Positions 1 to 7,121 of a stretch of DNA of 10,738 nt are shown in pieces. A program made the translations under genes and the position numbers. The stretch covers positions 1-10,738 of the forward strand of contig JAGPGI010000057.1 of assembly GCA_018056045.1 (NCBI GenBank), read 5' to 3'. The notes beneath the pieces were generated by a model, which had not been told where the DNA came from, made no database searches, and saw only the letters and a program-made list of their open reading frames with translations. This DNA comes from Paracoccus sp. (in: a-proteobacteria). GTDB lineage: Bacteria; Pseudomonadota; Alphaproteobacteria; Rhodobacterales; Rhodobacteraceae. Position 1 is the stretch's first letter, and every line of letters begins with the position of its first letter.

Positions 1-30
1 CCCATCCCCCATGACGAAAAGGGGGGCGCG

Positions 31-618
31 ATGTTTGCGACACCGGACGAGGTAAACCGCTTTTGGCTCGATGAGGTCGGGGAAAAGGGCTGGTATGACG
101 GCACGCCCGCGCTGGACCAGACCATCCGCGACCGCTTCATGGCGACCTGGGAAAACGCCGCCGCGCTGGCCCCCGCCTGGGCCGGCACGGCTCAGGGGGC
201 GCTGGCTGCGCTGATCCTGACCGACCAGTTCCCGCGCAACATGTTCCGGGACGATGCGCGTGCCTTCGCCACCGATGCGCTGGCCCGCCATATCGCCGAC
301 GGCGCCATCGCCGCGGGCTTTGACCGCCAGATCGATCCGCCCGCACGGCAGTTCTTCTACATGCCCTTCGAGCATTCCGAAGACCTCGCCGACCAGCAGC
401 GCTGCGTCGAGCTTTTCACTGCCAATATGCCGGGCGAGAACCTCTATCATGCCAAGCTGCACCGCGACACCATCGCCTGTTTCGGCCGCTTTCCCTGGCG
501 CAACGAAGCGCTGGGACGCCAGCCCACACAGGCGGAAACCCGCGTGATGGAGGCGGGCGGCTATGGCGCGCTGGCCTCGGGCAAGCTGTCGCTTGATGAC
601 GTCACGCAAATGATTTAA
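31..618 (+). CDS. DUF924 family protein
   Basis: A 195-residue protein recognised as DUF924 (YPO-like uncharacterised bacterial family), close to the usual length of about 180-200 residues. Visible family motifs are DQFPRNMFR at residues 65-73, FFYMPFEHSE at 108-117 and an H-R-D-T-I...FGRFPWRNEALGR block at about 144-163. The sequence looks soluble and alpha-helical, with no signal peptide or membrane segment. The ATG at 31 is preceded by a run of six G (21-26) at ribosome-binding distance. The gene lies 33 bases upstream of lpdA in the same direction and probably shares its transcript, since no terminator is visible between them. The biochemical function of the family is not established, so being next to an E3 gene is not proof of a role in 2-oxoacid dehydrogenase metabolism. 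Family assignment is confident; function is unknown. Confidence 0.9.
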   Translation: MFATPDEVNRFWLDEVGEKGWYDGTPALDQTIRDRFMATWENAAALAPAWAGTAQGALAALILTDQFPRNMFRDDARAFATDALARHIADGAIAAGFDRQIDPPARQFFYMPFEHSEDLADQQRCVELFTANMPGENLYHAKLHRDTIACFGRFPWRNEALGRQPTQAETRVMEAGGYGALASGKLSLDDVTQMI

Positions 619-651
619 CGCTGAACTATCTTTTTCAAGAGGGGGAATTCC

Positions 652-2043
652 ATGGCGCAGTCCTTCGACATGGTGGTGATCGGTTCCGGCCCGGGAGGCT
701 ATGTTTGCGCCATCCGCGGTGCCCAGCTCGGCCTCAAGGTCGCCTGTATCGAGCGTGAGCATCTGGGCGGCATCTGCCTGAACTGGGGCTGCATCCCGAC
801 CAAGGCGCTGCTGCGCTCGGCCGAGGTGTTCCACCTCATGCACCGCGCCAAGGAGTTCGGGCTGTCGGTCGAAAAGGCCGGCTATGACCTCGATGCGGTG
901 GTGCAGCGTTCGCGCGGCGTGGCCAAGCAGCTTGCGGGCGGCGTCGGCCACCTGCTGAAAAAGAACAAGGTCACCGTCATCATGGGCGAGGCCACGCTGA
1001 CCGCGCCGGGCAAGATCAGCGTCAAGACCGACAAGGGCACCGAGGAAGTCACCGCCAAGAACATCGTGCTGGCGACCGGCGCCCGCGCCCGCGACCTGCC
1101 CGGGCTCGAGGCCGATGGCAAACGGGTCTGGAGCTACAAGCACGCGCTGGTTCCCTCGCATATGCCCAAGAAACTCCTGGTCATCGGCTCGGGCGCCATC
1201 GGCATCGAATTCGCCAGCTTCTTCAACACGCTCGGGGCCGATACCACGGTGGTCGAGGTGATGGACCGCGTGCTGCCGGTCGAAGACGCTGAAATCTCGG
1301 CCCTCGCCAAGAAGCAGTTCATCAAGCAGGGCATGAAGATCATGGAAAAGGCCACGGTCAAGTCGCTTGACCGCAAGGCCGACAAGGTCATCGCCACCAT
1401 CGAGAGCGGCGGCAAGACCGAGACGCAGGAATTCGACACGGTCATCTCGGCCGTCGGCATCGTCGGCAATGTCGAAAACCTCGGCCTCGAAAAGCTGGGC
1501 GCCAAGATCGACCGCACCCATGTCGTGACCGACGAATATTGCCGCACCGGCGTCGAGGGGCTCTATGCCATCGGCGACGTGGCGGGCGCGCCCTGGCTTG
1601 CCCACAAGGCCAGCCATGAAGGCGTTATGGTGGCGGAACTGATCGCCGGCGGCCACCCGCATCCGATCAAGCCGAACTCGATTCCGGGCTGCACCTATTG
1701 CAACCCGCAGGTGGCCTCGGTCGGCCTGACCGAGGAAAAAGCCAAGGCCGCGGGCTATGAGGTCAAGGTCGGCCGCTTCCCCTTCATCGGCAATGGCAAG
1801 GCCATCGCGCTTGGCGAACCCGAAGGGCTGGTGAAAACCGTCTTCGACGCCAAGACCGGCGAGCTTCTGGGCGCCCATATGGTCGGCGCCGAGGTGACCG
1901 AGCTGATCCAGGGCTATGTCGTCGGCCGCACGCTGGAAACCACCGAGGCCGAGCTGATGGAGACGGTCTTCCCGCATCCCACGCTCAGTGAAATGATGCA
2001 CGAGGCGACGCTTTCGGCCTATGGCCGCGCCATCCACTTCTAA
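652..2043 (+). CDS. lpdA: Dihydrolipoyl dehydrogenase (E3)
   Basis: Flavoprotein disulfide reductase that reoxidises the dihydrolipoyl groups of E2 (2-oxoglutarate, pyruvate or related dehydrogenase complexes, glycine cleavage) with NAD+, in the cytoplasm. The 463-residue length is normal for E3. The N-terminal FAD-binding GSGPGG is at residues 11-16. The redox-active pair is C42/C47 in GGICLNWGCIPTKA. The ATGA motif is at 141-144, the NAD-binding GSGAIG at 179-184 and the second FAD motif YAIGD at 305-309. The dimer-interface His-Glu pair is H442/E447 in HPTLSE near the C-terminus. There is no fused lipoyl domain. The ATG at 652 follows an AGAGGGGG ribosome-binding site at 638-645. A strong hairpin terminator follows the stop. 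No E1 or E2 gene is in the window, so which complex it serves cannot be told; the type resembles the E3 commonly found with the 2-oxoglutarate dehydrogenase genes of alphaproteobacteria (recalled, not searched). Confidence 0.97.
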   Translation: MAQSFDMVVIGSGPGGYVCAIRGAQLGLKVACIEREHLGGICLNWGCIPTKALLRSAEVFHLMHRAKEFGLSVEKAGYDLDAVVQRSRGVAKQLAGGVGHLLKKNKVTVIMGEATLTAPGKISVKTDKGTEEVTAKNIVLATGARARDLPGLEADGKRVWSYKHALVPSHMPKKLLVIGSGAIGIEFASFFNTLGADTTVVEVMDRVLPVEDAEISALAKKQFIKQGMKIMEKATVKSLDRKADKVIATIESGGKTETQEFDTVISAVGIVGNVENLGLEKLGAKIDRTHVVTDEYCRTGVEGLYAIGDVAGAPWLAHKASHEGVMVAELIAGGHPHPIKPNSIPGCTYCNPQVASVGLTEEKAKAAGYEVKVGRFPFIGNGKAIALGEPEGLVKTVFDAKTGELLGAHMVGAEVTELIQGYVVGRTLETTEAELMETVFPHPTLSEMMHEATLSAYGRAIHF

Positions 2044-2066
2044 GGCGCATGATCTCGACAACGACA

Positions 2067-2095
2067 AAGGGGGCCCGAAACGGCCCCCTTCTTTC
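2067..2095 (+). terminator. Intrinsic terminator after lpdA
   Basis: A 9-bp perfect stem (AAGGGGGCC at 2067-2075 pairing with GGCCCCCTT at 2082-2090) closes a 6-base loop and is followed by a pyrimidine tail, CTTTC. It starts 24 bases after the lpdA stop codon, in the place expected for a Rho-independent terminator of the DUF924-lpdA transcript. Confidence 0.85.
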
Positions 2096-2121
2096 ATGCC
2101 CAAATATCCCGCGGGGGTCTC

Positions 2122-2140
2122 CGGGGGCGCGAAGCCCCCG
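2122..2140 (-). terminator. Possible terminator of the M20 gene
   Basis: A 7-bp G/C stem (CGGGGGC at 2122-2128 with GCCCCCG at 2134-2140) and a 5-base loop lie immediately downstream of the leftward M20 stop codon. Position fits a terminator for that gene. On the minus strand no T-run follows directly, only an AT-containing stretch about 10 bases on, so it may be a weak or Rho-assisted terminator or a 3'-end stabilising hairpin. Confidence 0.45.
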
Positions 2141-2144
2141 ACGC

Positions 2145-3314
2145 TCAGCCCGCAACCGGCATCCGCGCTTCGGCCATGCCCGCATACCAGCTCGACCCGG
2201 CCGGGATCGCATCATCGTCGAAATCATAGGACGGGTGATGGACCATGGCGGTATCGCCATTGCCGACAAAGATATAGGCGCCGGGACGCTCCAGCAGCAT
2301 ATAGCTGAAATCCTCGCCGCCCATCATCGGCGCCATCTCGGTATTGACGTCGCCGGCGATGCTGCGGGCCACTTCGGCGGCATGGGCGGTCGCCTCGGGA
2401 TGGTTCATCGTCACCGGATAGCCGCGATCATATTTCACCTCGGCCCGGGCGCCAAAGGCTGCGGCGATATTGGTGGCGACGCGCTGGACGCCATCCTCAA
2501 GCTGGTCCCGCACCTCGGGGTCAAGGCTGCGGGCGGTGCCCTTCAGCTTGACCACCTGCGGGATGACGTTATGCGCGGTCGAATCCGTCTCGACCACGCA
2601 GATCGACACCACCGCGCTTTTCAGCGGATCGACATTGCGCGAGACGAGCGATTGCAGCGCCACGATGATCTGCGCCGCGACCAGCGCGGTGTCGATGGCC
2701 TCATGCGGCTTGGCGGCATGACCGCCCTTGCCGGTCACCACGATCTCGATCGTATCGGCGGCGGCCATCATCGCGCCTTCGCGGATGGCAAAGCTGCCGG
2801 TCGGATAGCCGGGCATGTTATGCATGCCGTAGAATTCCTGAATGCCCCAGCGATCCACCAGACCATCCTTGACCATGGCCAGACCTCCCGCGCCGCCCTC
2901 CTCGGCCGGCTGGAAGATGACCACGGCGGTGCCGTCGAAATTCCGCGTCTCGGCCAGATACTTCGCCGCGCCCAGCAGCATGGCGGTATGGCCGTCATGC
3001 CCGCAGGCATGCATAACCCCCGGAACATTCGAGGCATATTCGGCGCCGGTCTGCTCGCGGATGGGCAGCGCATCCATGTCGGCGCGCAGGCCGATCACCC
3101 GGCCCTTGCTGTCACTGCGGCCCCGGATCACGCCGACCACACCGCTGCGTCCGACCCCCTCGGTAACATCGTCGACGCCAAAGCCACGCAGCAGTTCGGC
3201 GACCTTTCCGGCCGTGCGATGGACGTTGTAGTCGAGTTCGGGGTTCTGGTGGAAATCCCGCCGCCAGGCGGTGATCTCGGGCAGCAATTCGGCGAAACGG
3301 TTCTTGACGGGCAT
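2145..3314 (-). CDS. M20 family metallo-amidohydrolase (HipO-like)
   Basis: A 389-residue cytoplasmic member of the M20D group (hippurate hydrolase, N-acyl-amino-acid or IAA-amino-acid amidohydrolases), which cleaves the amide bond of N-acylated amino acids with a dinuclear metal centre. Visible motifs are RADMDALPIRE at residues 77-87 and HACGHDGHT at 102-110, with likely metal ligands C104 and H106. FQPAEEG at 134-140 carries the catalytic base and a metal-ligand glutamate; GMHNMPG contains H165; GGEDFSYML is at 332-340; HHPSYDFDD is at 359-367. The lid/dimerisation domain lies at about 187-300. Length is typical. The ATG at 3314 has a textbook GAAGGAG ribosome-binding site at 3322-3328. 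It runs leftward, convergent with lpdA, and starts 102 bases after the end of the tetR gene on the same strand; that gap holds no gene. Substrate cannot be predicted from sequence: hippurate-like, acetyl-amino-acid or acyl-conjugate substrates are all possible. Confidence 0.93.
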   Translation of the reverse strand: MPVKNRFAELLPEITAWRRDFHQNPELDYNVHRTAGKVAELLRGFGVDDVTEGVGRSGVVGVIRGRSDSKGRVIGLRADMDALPIREQTGAEYASNVPGVMHACGHDGHTAMLLGAAKYLAETRNFDGTAVVIFQPAEEGGAGGLAMVKDGLVDRWGIQEFYGMHNMPGYPTGSFAIREGAMMAAADTIEIVVTGKGGHAAKPHEAIDTALVAAQIIVALQSLVSRNVDPLKSAVVSICVVETDSTAHNVIPQVVKLKGTARSLDPEVRDQLEDGVQRVATNIAAAFGARAEVKYDRGYPVTMNHPEATAHAAEVARSIAGDVNTEMAPMMGGEDFSYMLLERPGAYIFVGNGDTAMVHHPSYDFDDDAIPAGSSWYAGMAEARMPVAG

Positions 3315-3416
3315 GTGGCATCTCCTTCAGGGGCAGGTTACGCCTTTCGTCCTGCGCCGCAAGGGCAAGTGCCCCCCGCATGAGCCATATCATGCATCAT
3401 CGTGAACGGGCGCAGT

Positions 3417-4040
3417 TCAGCCTTGCGGCGGGTAGAGCCGGGTCAGGCAATCCAGCGCCACTTCGCTGCGGCGGGCAACCTCATCGGCGCCAAGCGGCGC
3501 GATGGCGCCGATGACCCGGCGCGCCTGCAGATCGCCAATCAGCAGCGCCAGCCACATCTCGGCCAGTTCGTCGGGCGCGACGCAGGCACCGTCGCGCTGC
3601 TCTGCCAGTTCGCCCGCCGCCTGCGCCTCAGCCATGATCTGGCCGATGCGCGGCACGAAGGCATTGCGTCCCAGCTCGGCCAGCGCGTGTCCCAGAACCC
3701 CGCTGGTATCCGCCGCCGCAGCCCGGTTGAGCGCCGCCGCCCGCTCGCCCAGCAGCATGCCCAAAAGCGCCGGCCCGATCACGCGCAGCAGCGCGCAGCC
3801 GCACACGCCATGAGCCTGCGCATCCTCCAGCACCTCCCTGACCTGCGCGGCATTGCGCACGATCAGCGCCCGGAAAAGCCCGATCTTGTCCCCATACCAG
3901 CGATAGAGCGTCTGATTCGAGGCACGCGCAGCGCGCGCGATCGCCTGCATGCCCACTCGGGCAAACGCCTGCTCTTCCAGAAGAATATAGGCGGCCACCT
4001 CGATTTCCCGGGCCCGGGCATCGCGATCACGGCGTTCCAT
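3417..4040 (-). CDS. TetR/AcrR family transcriptional regulator
   Basis: A 207-residue DNA-binding repressor-type protein. The N-terminal TetR helix-turn-helix spans about residues 14-56, with the recognition segment in ARAARASNQTLYRWYGDKIG, followed by LFRALI. The C-terminal ligand/dimer domain resembles the AefR-like subgroup, notably LLRVIGPALLGMLLGERAAA near 84-103 and LLIGDLQARRVIG at 166-178. I chose the ATG at 4040 because it has GGAG at 8-base spacing; the in-frame TTG at 4064 would add eight residues without a better site. It is leftward, between the large protease gene (258 bases upstream) and the M20 gene (102 bases downstream), on the same strand as both. A palindrome sits in its probable promoter, which suggests autorepression. 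The controlled genes and the ligand are unknown; the M20 gene is the nearest candidate target. Confidence 0.88.
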   Translation of the reverse strand: MERRDRDARAREIEVAAYILLEEQAFARVGMQAIARAARASNQTLYRWYGDKIGLFRALIVRNAAQVREVLEDAQAHGVCGCALLRVIGPALLGMLLGERAAALNRAAAADTSGVLGHALAELGRNAFVPRIGQIMAEAQAAGELAEQRDGACVAPDELAEMWLALLIGDLQARRVIGAIAPLGADEVARRSEVALDCLTRLYPPQG

Positions 4041-4078
4041 CGGCGATTCTCCGCTTGTGAGCAAGCCCGACCCATGCT

Positions 4079-4120
4079 AACCGGATTCGCATTAGGGTAA
4101 TTTGTATTACGGTTTTAACC
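4079..4120 (-). promoter_or_regulatory. tetR promoter with palindromic operator
   Basis: On the minus strand TTAAAA (4113-4118) and CCTAAT (4091-4096) match four of six bases each of the -35 and -10 consensus with a 16-base spacer. The perfect inverted repeat GTAAT-N4-ATTAC (4097-4110) lies inside that spacer. Two more symmetric elements overlap: GGTT-TT-AACC (4111-4120) and the pair AACCG/CGGTT (4079-4083, 4110-4114). The predicted transcript start near 4085 would leave a leader of about 45 bases before the ATG at 4040. A palindrome between the -35 and -10 boxes is the usual layout of a self-repressed tetR gene. Promoter and operator assignments are inference. Confidence 0.45.
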
Positions 4121-4139
4121 ATTGCGGGGTTAGCGAGGA

Positions 4140-4248
4140 CAAGCCCCCACAGGTCGGCAGGCCCCTTGTGTCTTGGAATTGTCACAATCTGGGGTTGAAA
4201 GCCGCAGCATGCATCTCGCATCGGTCCGCTGATCGATGTGGGGGCTTG
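4140..4248. repeat. Perfect 12-bp inverted repeat with 85-base interior
   Basis: CAAGCCCCCACA at 4140-4151 and its exact reverse complement at 4237-4248 enclose 85 bases. The interior can fold further: CCCCTTGTG (4162-4170) can pair with CACAA...GGGG (4183-4194) if three bases bulge out. No coding frame with a credible start and ribosome-binding site is evident. The element lies between the end of the large protease gene and the tetR promoter. It could be a structured 3' region or terminator of the protease transcript, a small non-autonomous mobile element, or a small RNA. I see no flanking target-site duplication, which argues against a recently moved element. Confidence 0.4.
4178..4188. promoter_or_regulatory. 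Short palindrome, possible protein-binding site
   Basis: ATTGT-C-ACAAT is a perfect 5+1+5 inverted repeat in the gene-free stretch upstream of tetR. Size and symmetry fit a dimeric regulator site, but no matching promoter is visible next to it. It may simply be part of the folded structure of the surrounding inverted-repeat element. Confidence 0.2.
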
Positions 4249-4298
4249 CATTCTCTGGAGGCGGCTTCTGGCCGTTATTTCCAAACAGATGTCCCCTG

Positions 4299-7121
4299 CT
4301 AGTAAAAGCTGCGGGTCTTGGCAGGCCTGCGCCCCAGCATATGCGCCAGCACCGAATTCAGCAACTGCGCATCCGTCACCGCCGCCCCCAGCTCGGTGCC
4401 GATGCCGCCCTCGCCGCGCAGCCTTGGCCCGGCGCCCGCGCGCGACAGCCGCGCCAGAAAATCACACCATTCGCCGTCATAGCCCGGCATGGCGCGATCC
4501 GCAGCCGCCCCGGCCGAAAGCTGCCAGCGGCGCAACCGCGTGCCGGCGCCCAGCGGCGGGTCGGCATCGTCAGGCGCCGCGACCATGCCCAGCGAGGTGC
4601 AGGGGCCAAAGCCCATGGCCTCGCGCGTCTCCAGAAAGGCGCGGGTCGGAAACCAGCCTGCCCCCACCGACAGCAGATGCAGTTCCCGCGCCTGACCGCC
4701 CCCTGCCTCGCCATCGCGCCCGCCGTCGTCCGCGCCGTCATCCGCGCCGCCGCCGCCGCGCGTGCCGGCCTCAAGCCCCAGCCCGGCCAGCGCCCGCCAC
4801 AGCCCGCCGCCCGGTTCGGTGGCGCGGGTGCAGCCGGCCAGCCATGCCCGGAACAGCGGTTCGGCCACGGCACGGGCACGGCGATCCAGATAGCCGTTCA
4901 GCCGCTCGCCCGAACCCTGAGCGCGCGCCACCGCCAGTTCCGCCTCATAGCGCATGCGCACCATCAGCGAGCGCATCTCATCGGCGCCGTAATGGATATG
5001 CATCGGGTAGATGCCATTGTCCTTGAGCGGCTCGATCATATGCGCCGCCAGCCGCGCCACCAGTTCGGCATCGGTGGTGGGGTCGTGAAAGATCAGCGCC
5101 AGCGCGGGATATTTCTTCCAGCTGCTCTCTGACGCCAGATGCAGCGCGGTTTCGCGGATCGCCTGCGGCCCCAGCCCCAGCCGGCTGTCGCCACGCAGAT
5201 CGGTGCTTTCGGCATGGATCGTGTGCCCGATCAGCGCCGAGCGGCGGGCATCGCGCAGCCGGGCATAGCCGGGCGGCAGGCCGGGCGCCTCGCCGGTGGT
5301 CGCGGCGGGCTGGCGCACTTGCAGATCAAAGGCCGCTGGCGAGGGCGGCGCCAGCCTGATCACCCAGGCGTCGATGACATTCTCGGCCCAGTCGGCATAG
5401 GTCCAGCGCGCCATGCCCGCGCGCTTCTTCCATTTCCCCCAATCCGGCCCCCATGAGTTCTGGATGATGAAGCCGCGATCGTCATAGTCCAGGATCACGA
5501 AGGCATGCGCGCCCCGCCCTCCGGGCTTGAGGGGGATGGTCCCGACCGGACGCCGCCCGCGCACCCAGCCCGGATGCAGCCGCGCCGAGACCAGAATCGC
5601 CCCCGCCTCATGCAGGGCGGACTGATAATCGGTCAGCACCGGATGCAGCCGGTAATAGGCGCCCAGCGTGATGTTGCGGGCCTCTTTCGCGGCCTCGATG
5701 CTCAGATGCCATGCCGGGTCATGGCCGTGATAGGGACCTTTATCGACGGTGCAGACGCCGTAATGGAAAAAGCCCTTGATGGCCCCGCGCAGGGACGAGC
5801 CGCCGGGCAGGTCATCGACGAATTCGTCATGGCGGGTGGCAAGGCCATAGATCATCGCCGGGCTGGCGCGGGGCGGCACCTCGCCGCGCCGGGCACGGGC
5901 GCGCAACTGCATGTCGATCACCGCCGCCAGCGCAAAGCCGGTGCAACTGAACGGGTCAAGCTGGGTCTCGATATCCCCGGCATCCGGCATCGCCGGCCTG
6001 TTTGCCCCCTGCGGCAGCGCCAGCGAGGCACGGTAGAACCGGTCGCGGCGGTCGAAGCGGTCGGCCGCCACCGCCTCCGAGATGGCCAGCGCCGGCGGAA
6101 CATTGGCGGCGGCCTCGGCCCCCCCGGCATGCAGCGCGCTCAACTGCCGGCCGTATTGCCAGACCGGCCGGCGCGGCGCGGCCGGTGCAGATACCGGGCC
6201 GGCCGGGTCCGAGCCGTCGCCCATGCGCCGGAACAGTTCGGCCTCGGTCAGCGCCGCCGGCAACAGCACGGCATGGTTCGGATCGGTCTCGCCCGAGCCG
6301 CCAAAGTAATGCAGGCCGATCACCATGCCGCTCTCCAGCGCCACGACCGGCGAGCCAGAGTTGCCCCCCAGCGTCGTCGCGTCATGGCGGATCACCGCCG
6401 CCGGATCGCCGGTCTGCCGCGTGGTGATGCGGCCCGGCGAGGCCCGCTTGCGCTCAAGCTCGGCGGGATCGAACAGCGCGGCGAAACTGCCCCGCTCGGG
6501 ATCGGCGGGCATCTTCATCGGATAGCCGATGACGCAGACCGCATTGCCCGGCGCGGGATCGTCGGTGCCGGGCGGCGCGAGATCCAGCGCCGGCCGGCTC
6601 GATCCTTTGGCAAGCCGCAACAGCAGCAGATCCAGCCGGTCATGCGGCCATTCGATCGCCTCGATGTCGATCACCTCGTCGGCGCCTCCCGGGGTCTCGA
6701 AGCGGACACGGGCCGGGCGACATCCGGTCGCGGGCGGGGCGACCTCGGGCAGCGCATCGGGGCGGCATTCAATGCCCACATCCGTTTCAAGCACCGCATG
6801 CAGCACATGGCGCGCCGTCGCCACCCGGCGCGGATCGGTGCTGACCCGGAAACAAGTGGCGAACTTGCGCCAGCCCCCCTCGTCGATCTCGATCACCCCG
6901 ACCGAGGGCGCGATCCGGGCGACCAGATCCTGCAGTCGCGCGAATTCCTGATCGCCAAAACCCTCGGGCGGGTCGGCATCGGGCAGCCGGTCACCGGCAA
7001 GCAGCGTCGCCGGACGCTGCGGCAGAATGATCGACCCCACCCGTCCCGGCGCCGAAAGCTCCGAGGAATGACCGGCCATCAGGGATCTCAAATGACGGAC
7101 TTCGGCGGTGTTCCCGATCAT
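4299..7121 (-). CDS. Trypsin-like/papain-like dual protease with C-terminal hydrolase-like domain
   Basis: About 940 residues in three parts, with no signal peptide or membrane segment, so probably cytoplasmic. (1) Trypsin-like serine protease, about 70-300: H105 in VATARHVL, D164 in DLLLLRL, S255 in GGNSGSP. (2) Papain-like C1 protease, about 375-590: oxyanion glutamine Q387 six residues before nucleophile C393 in DPFSCTGFA, H539 in GAHAFVILDYDD, N555 in QNSWGPDWG. Both catalytic sets look complete, and no propeptide is evident. (3) C-terminal about 610-940, resembling an alpha/beta hydrolase: strand ALALIFHD at 673-680, NGIYPMHIHY at 702-711. HLLSVGAG (815-822) sits where HLxGHSAG is expected, so the nucleophile serine appears replaced by glycine. 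A Gly/Asp-rich linker (786-810) interrupts this part. The frame opens at 7400, but that start would overlap the divergent oxidase gene; the ATG at 7121 clears it (ATG 7079 is the alternative; both have weak ribosome-binding sites). Physiological role unknown; a regulated proteolytic effector is inference. Confidence 0.85.
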   Translation of the reverse strand: MIGNTAEVRHLRSLMAGHSSELSAPGRVGSIILPQRPATLLAGDRLPDADPPEGFGDQEFARLQDLVARIAPSVGVIEIDEGGWRKFATCFRVSTDPRRVATARHVLHAVLETDVGIECRPDALPEVAPPATGCRPARVRFETPGGADEVIDIEAIEWPHDRLDLLLLRLAKGSSRPALDLAPPGTDDPAPGNAVCVIGYPMKMPADPERGSFAALFDPAELERKRASPGRITTRQTGDPAAVIRHDATTLGGNSGSPVVALESGMVIGLHYFGGSGETDPNHAVLLPAALTEAELFRRMGDGSDPAGPVSAPAAPRRPVWQYGRQLSALHAGGAEAAANVPPALAISEAVAADRFDRRDRFYRASLALPQGANRPAMPDAGDIETQLDPFSCTGFALAAVIDMQLRARARRGEVPPRASPAMIYGLATRHDEFVDDLPGGSSLRGAIKGFFHYGVCTVDKGPYHGHDPAWHLSIEAAKEARNITLGAYYRLHPVLTDYQSALHEAGAILVSARLHPGWVRGRRPVGTIPLKPGGRGAHAFVILDYDDRGFIIQNSWGPDWGKWKKRAGMARWTYADWAENVIDAWVIRLAPPSPAAFDLQVRQPAATTGEAPGLPPGYARLRDARRSALIGHTIHAESTDLRGDSRLGLGPQAIRETALHLASESSWKKYPALALIFHDPTTDAELVARLAAHMIEPLKDNGIYPMHIHYGADEMRSLMVRMRYEAELAVARAQGSGERLNGYLDRRARAVAEPLFRAWLAGCTRATEPGGGLWRALAGLGLEAGTRGGGGADDGADDGGRDGEAGGGQARELHLLSVGAGWFPTRAFLETREAMGFGPCTSLGMVAAPDDADPPLGAGTRLRRWQLSAGAAADRAMPGYDGEWCDFLARLSRAGAGPRLRGEGGIGTELGAAVTDAQLLNSVLAHMLGRRPAKTRSFY

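Noticed and set aside
1..14. Possible end of an upstream gene (in-frame TGA at 12-14)
   Set aside because: Only four codons are visible, too little to call a gene.
2049..3383. Rightward open frame (444 codons) opposite the M20 gene
   Set aside because: The leftward M20 frame has all family motifs and an ideal ribosome-binding site; the rightward product has no recognisable domain.
4140..4248. Classification of the inverted repeat as an insertion sequence
   Set aside because: No transposase, no target-site duplication and only about 109 bases; kept as an unexplained repeat instead.
4102..4302. Small rightward frame in the intergenic stretch (66 codons)
   Set aside because: It uses a TTG start without a ribosome-binding site, overlaps the tetR promoter and has no recognisable protein features.
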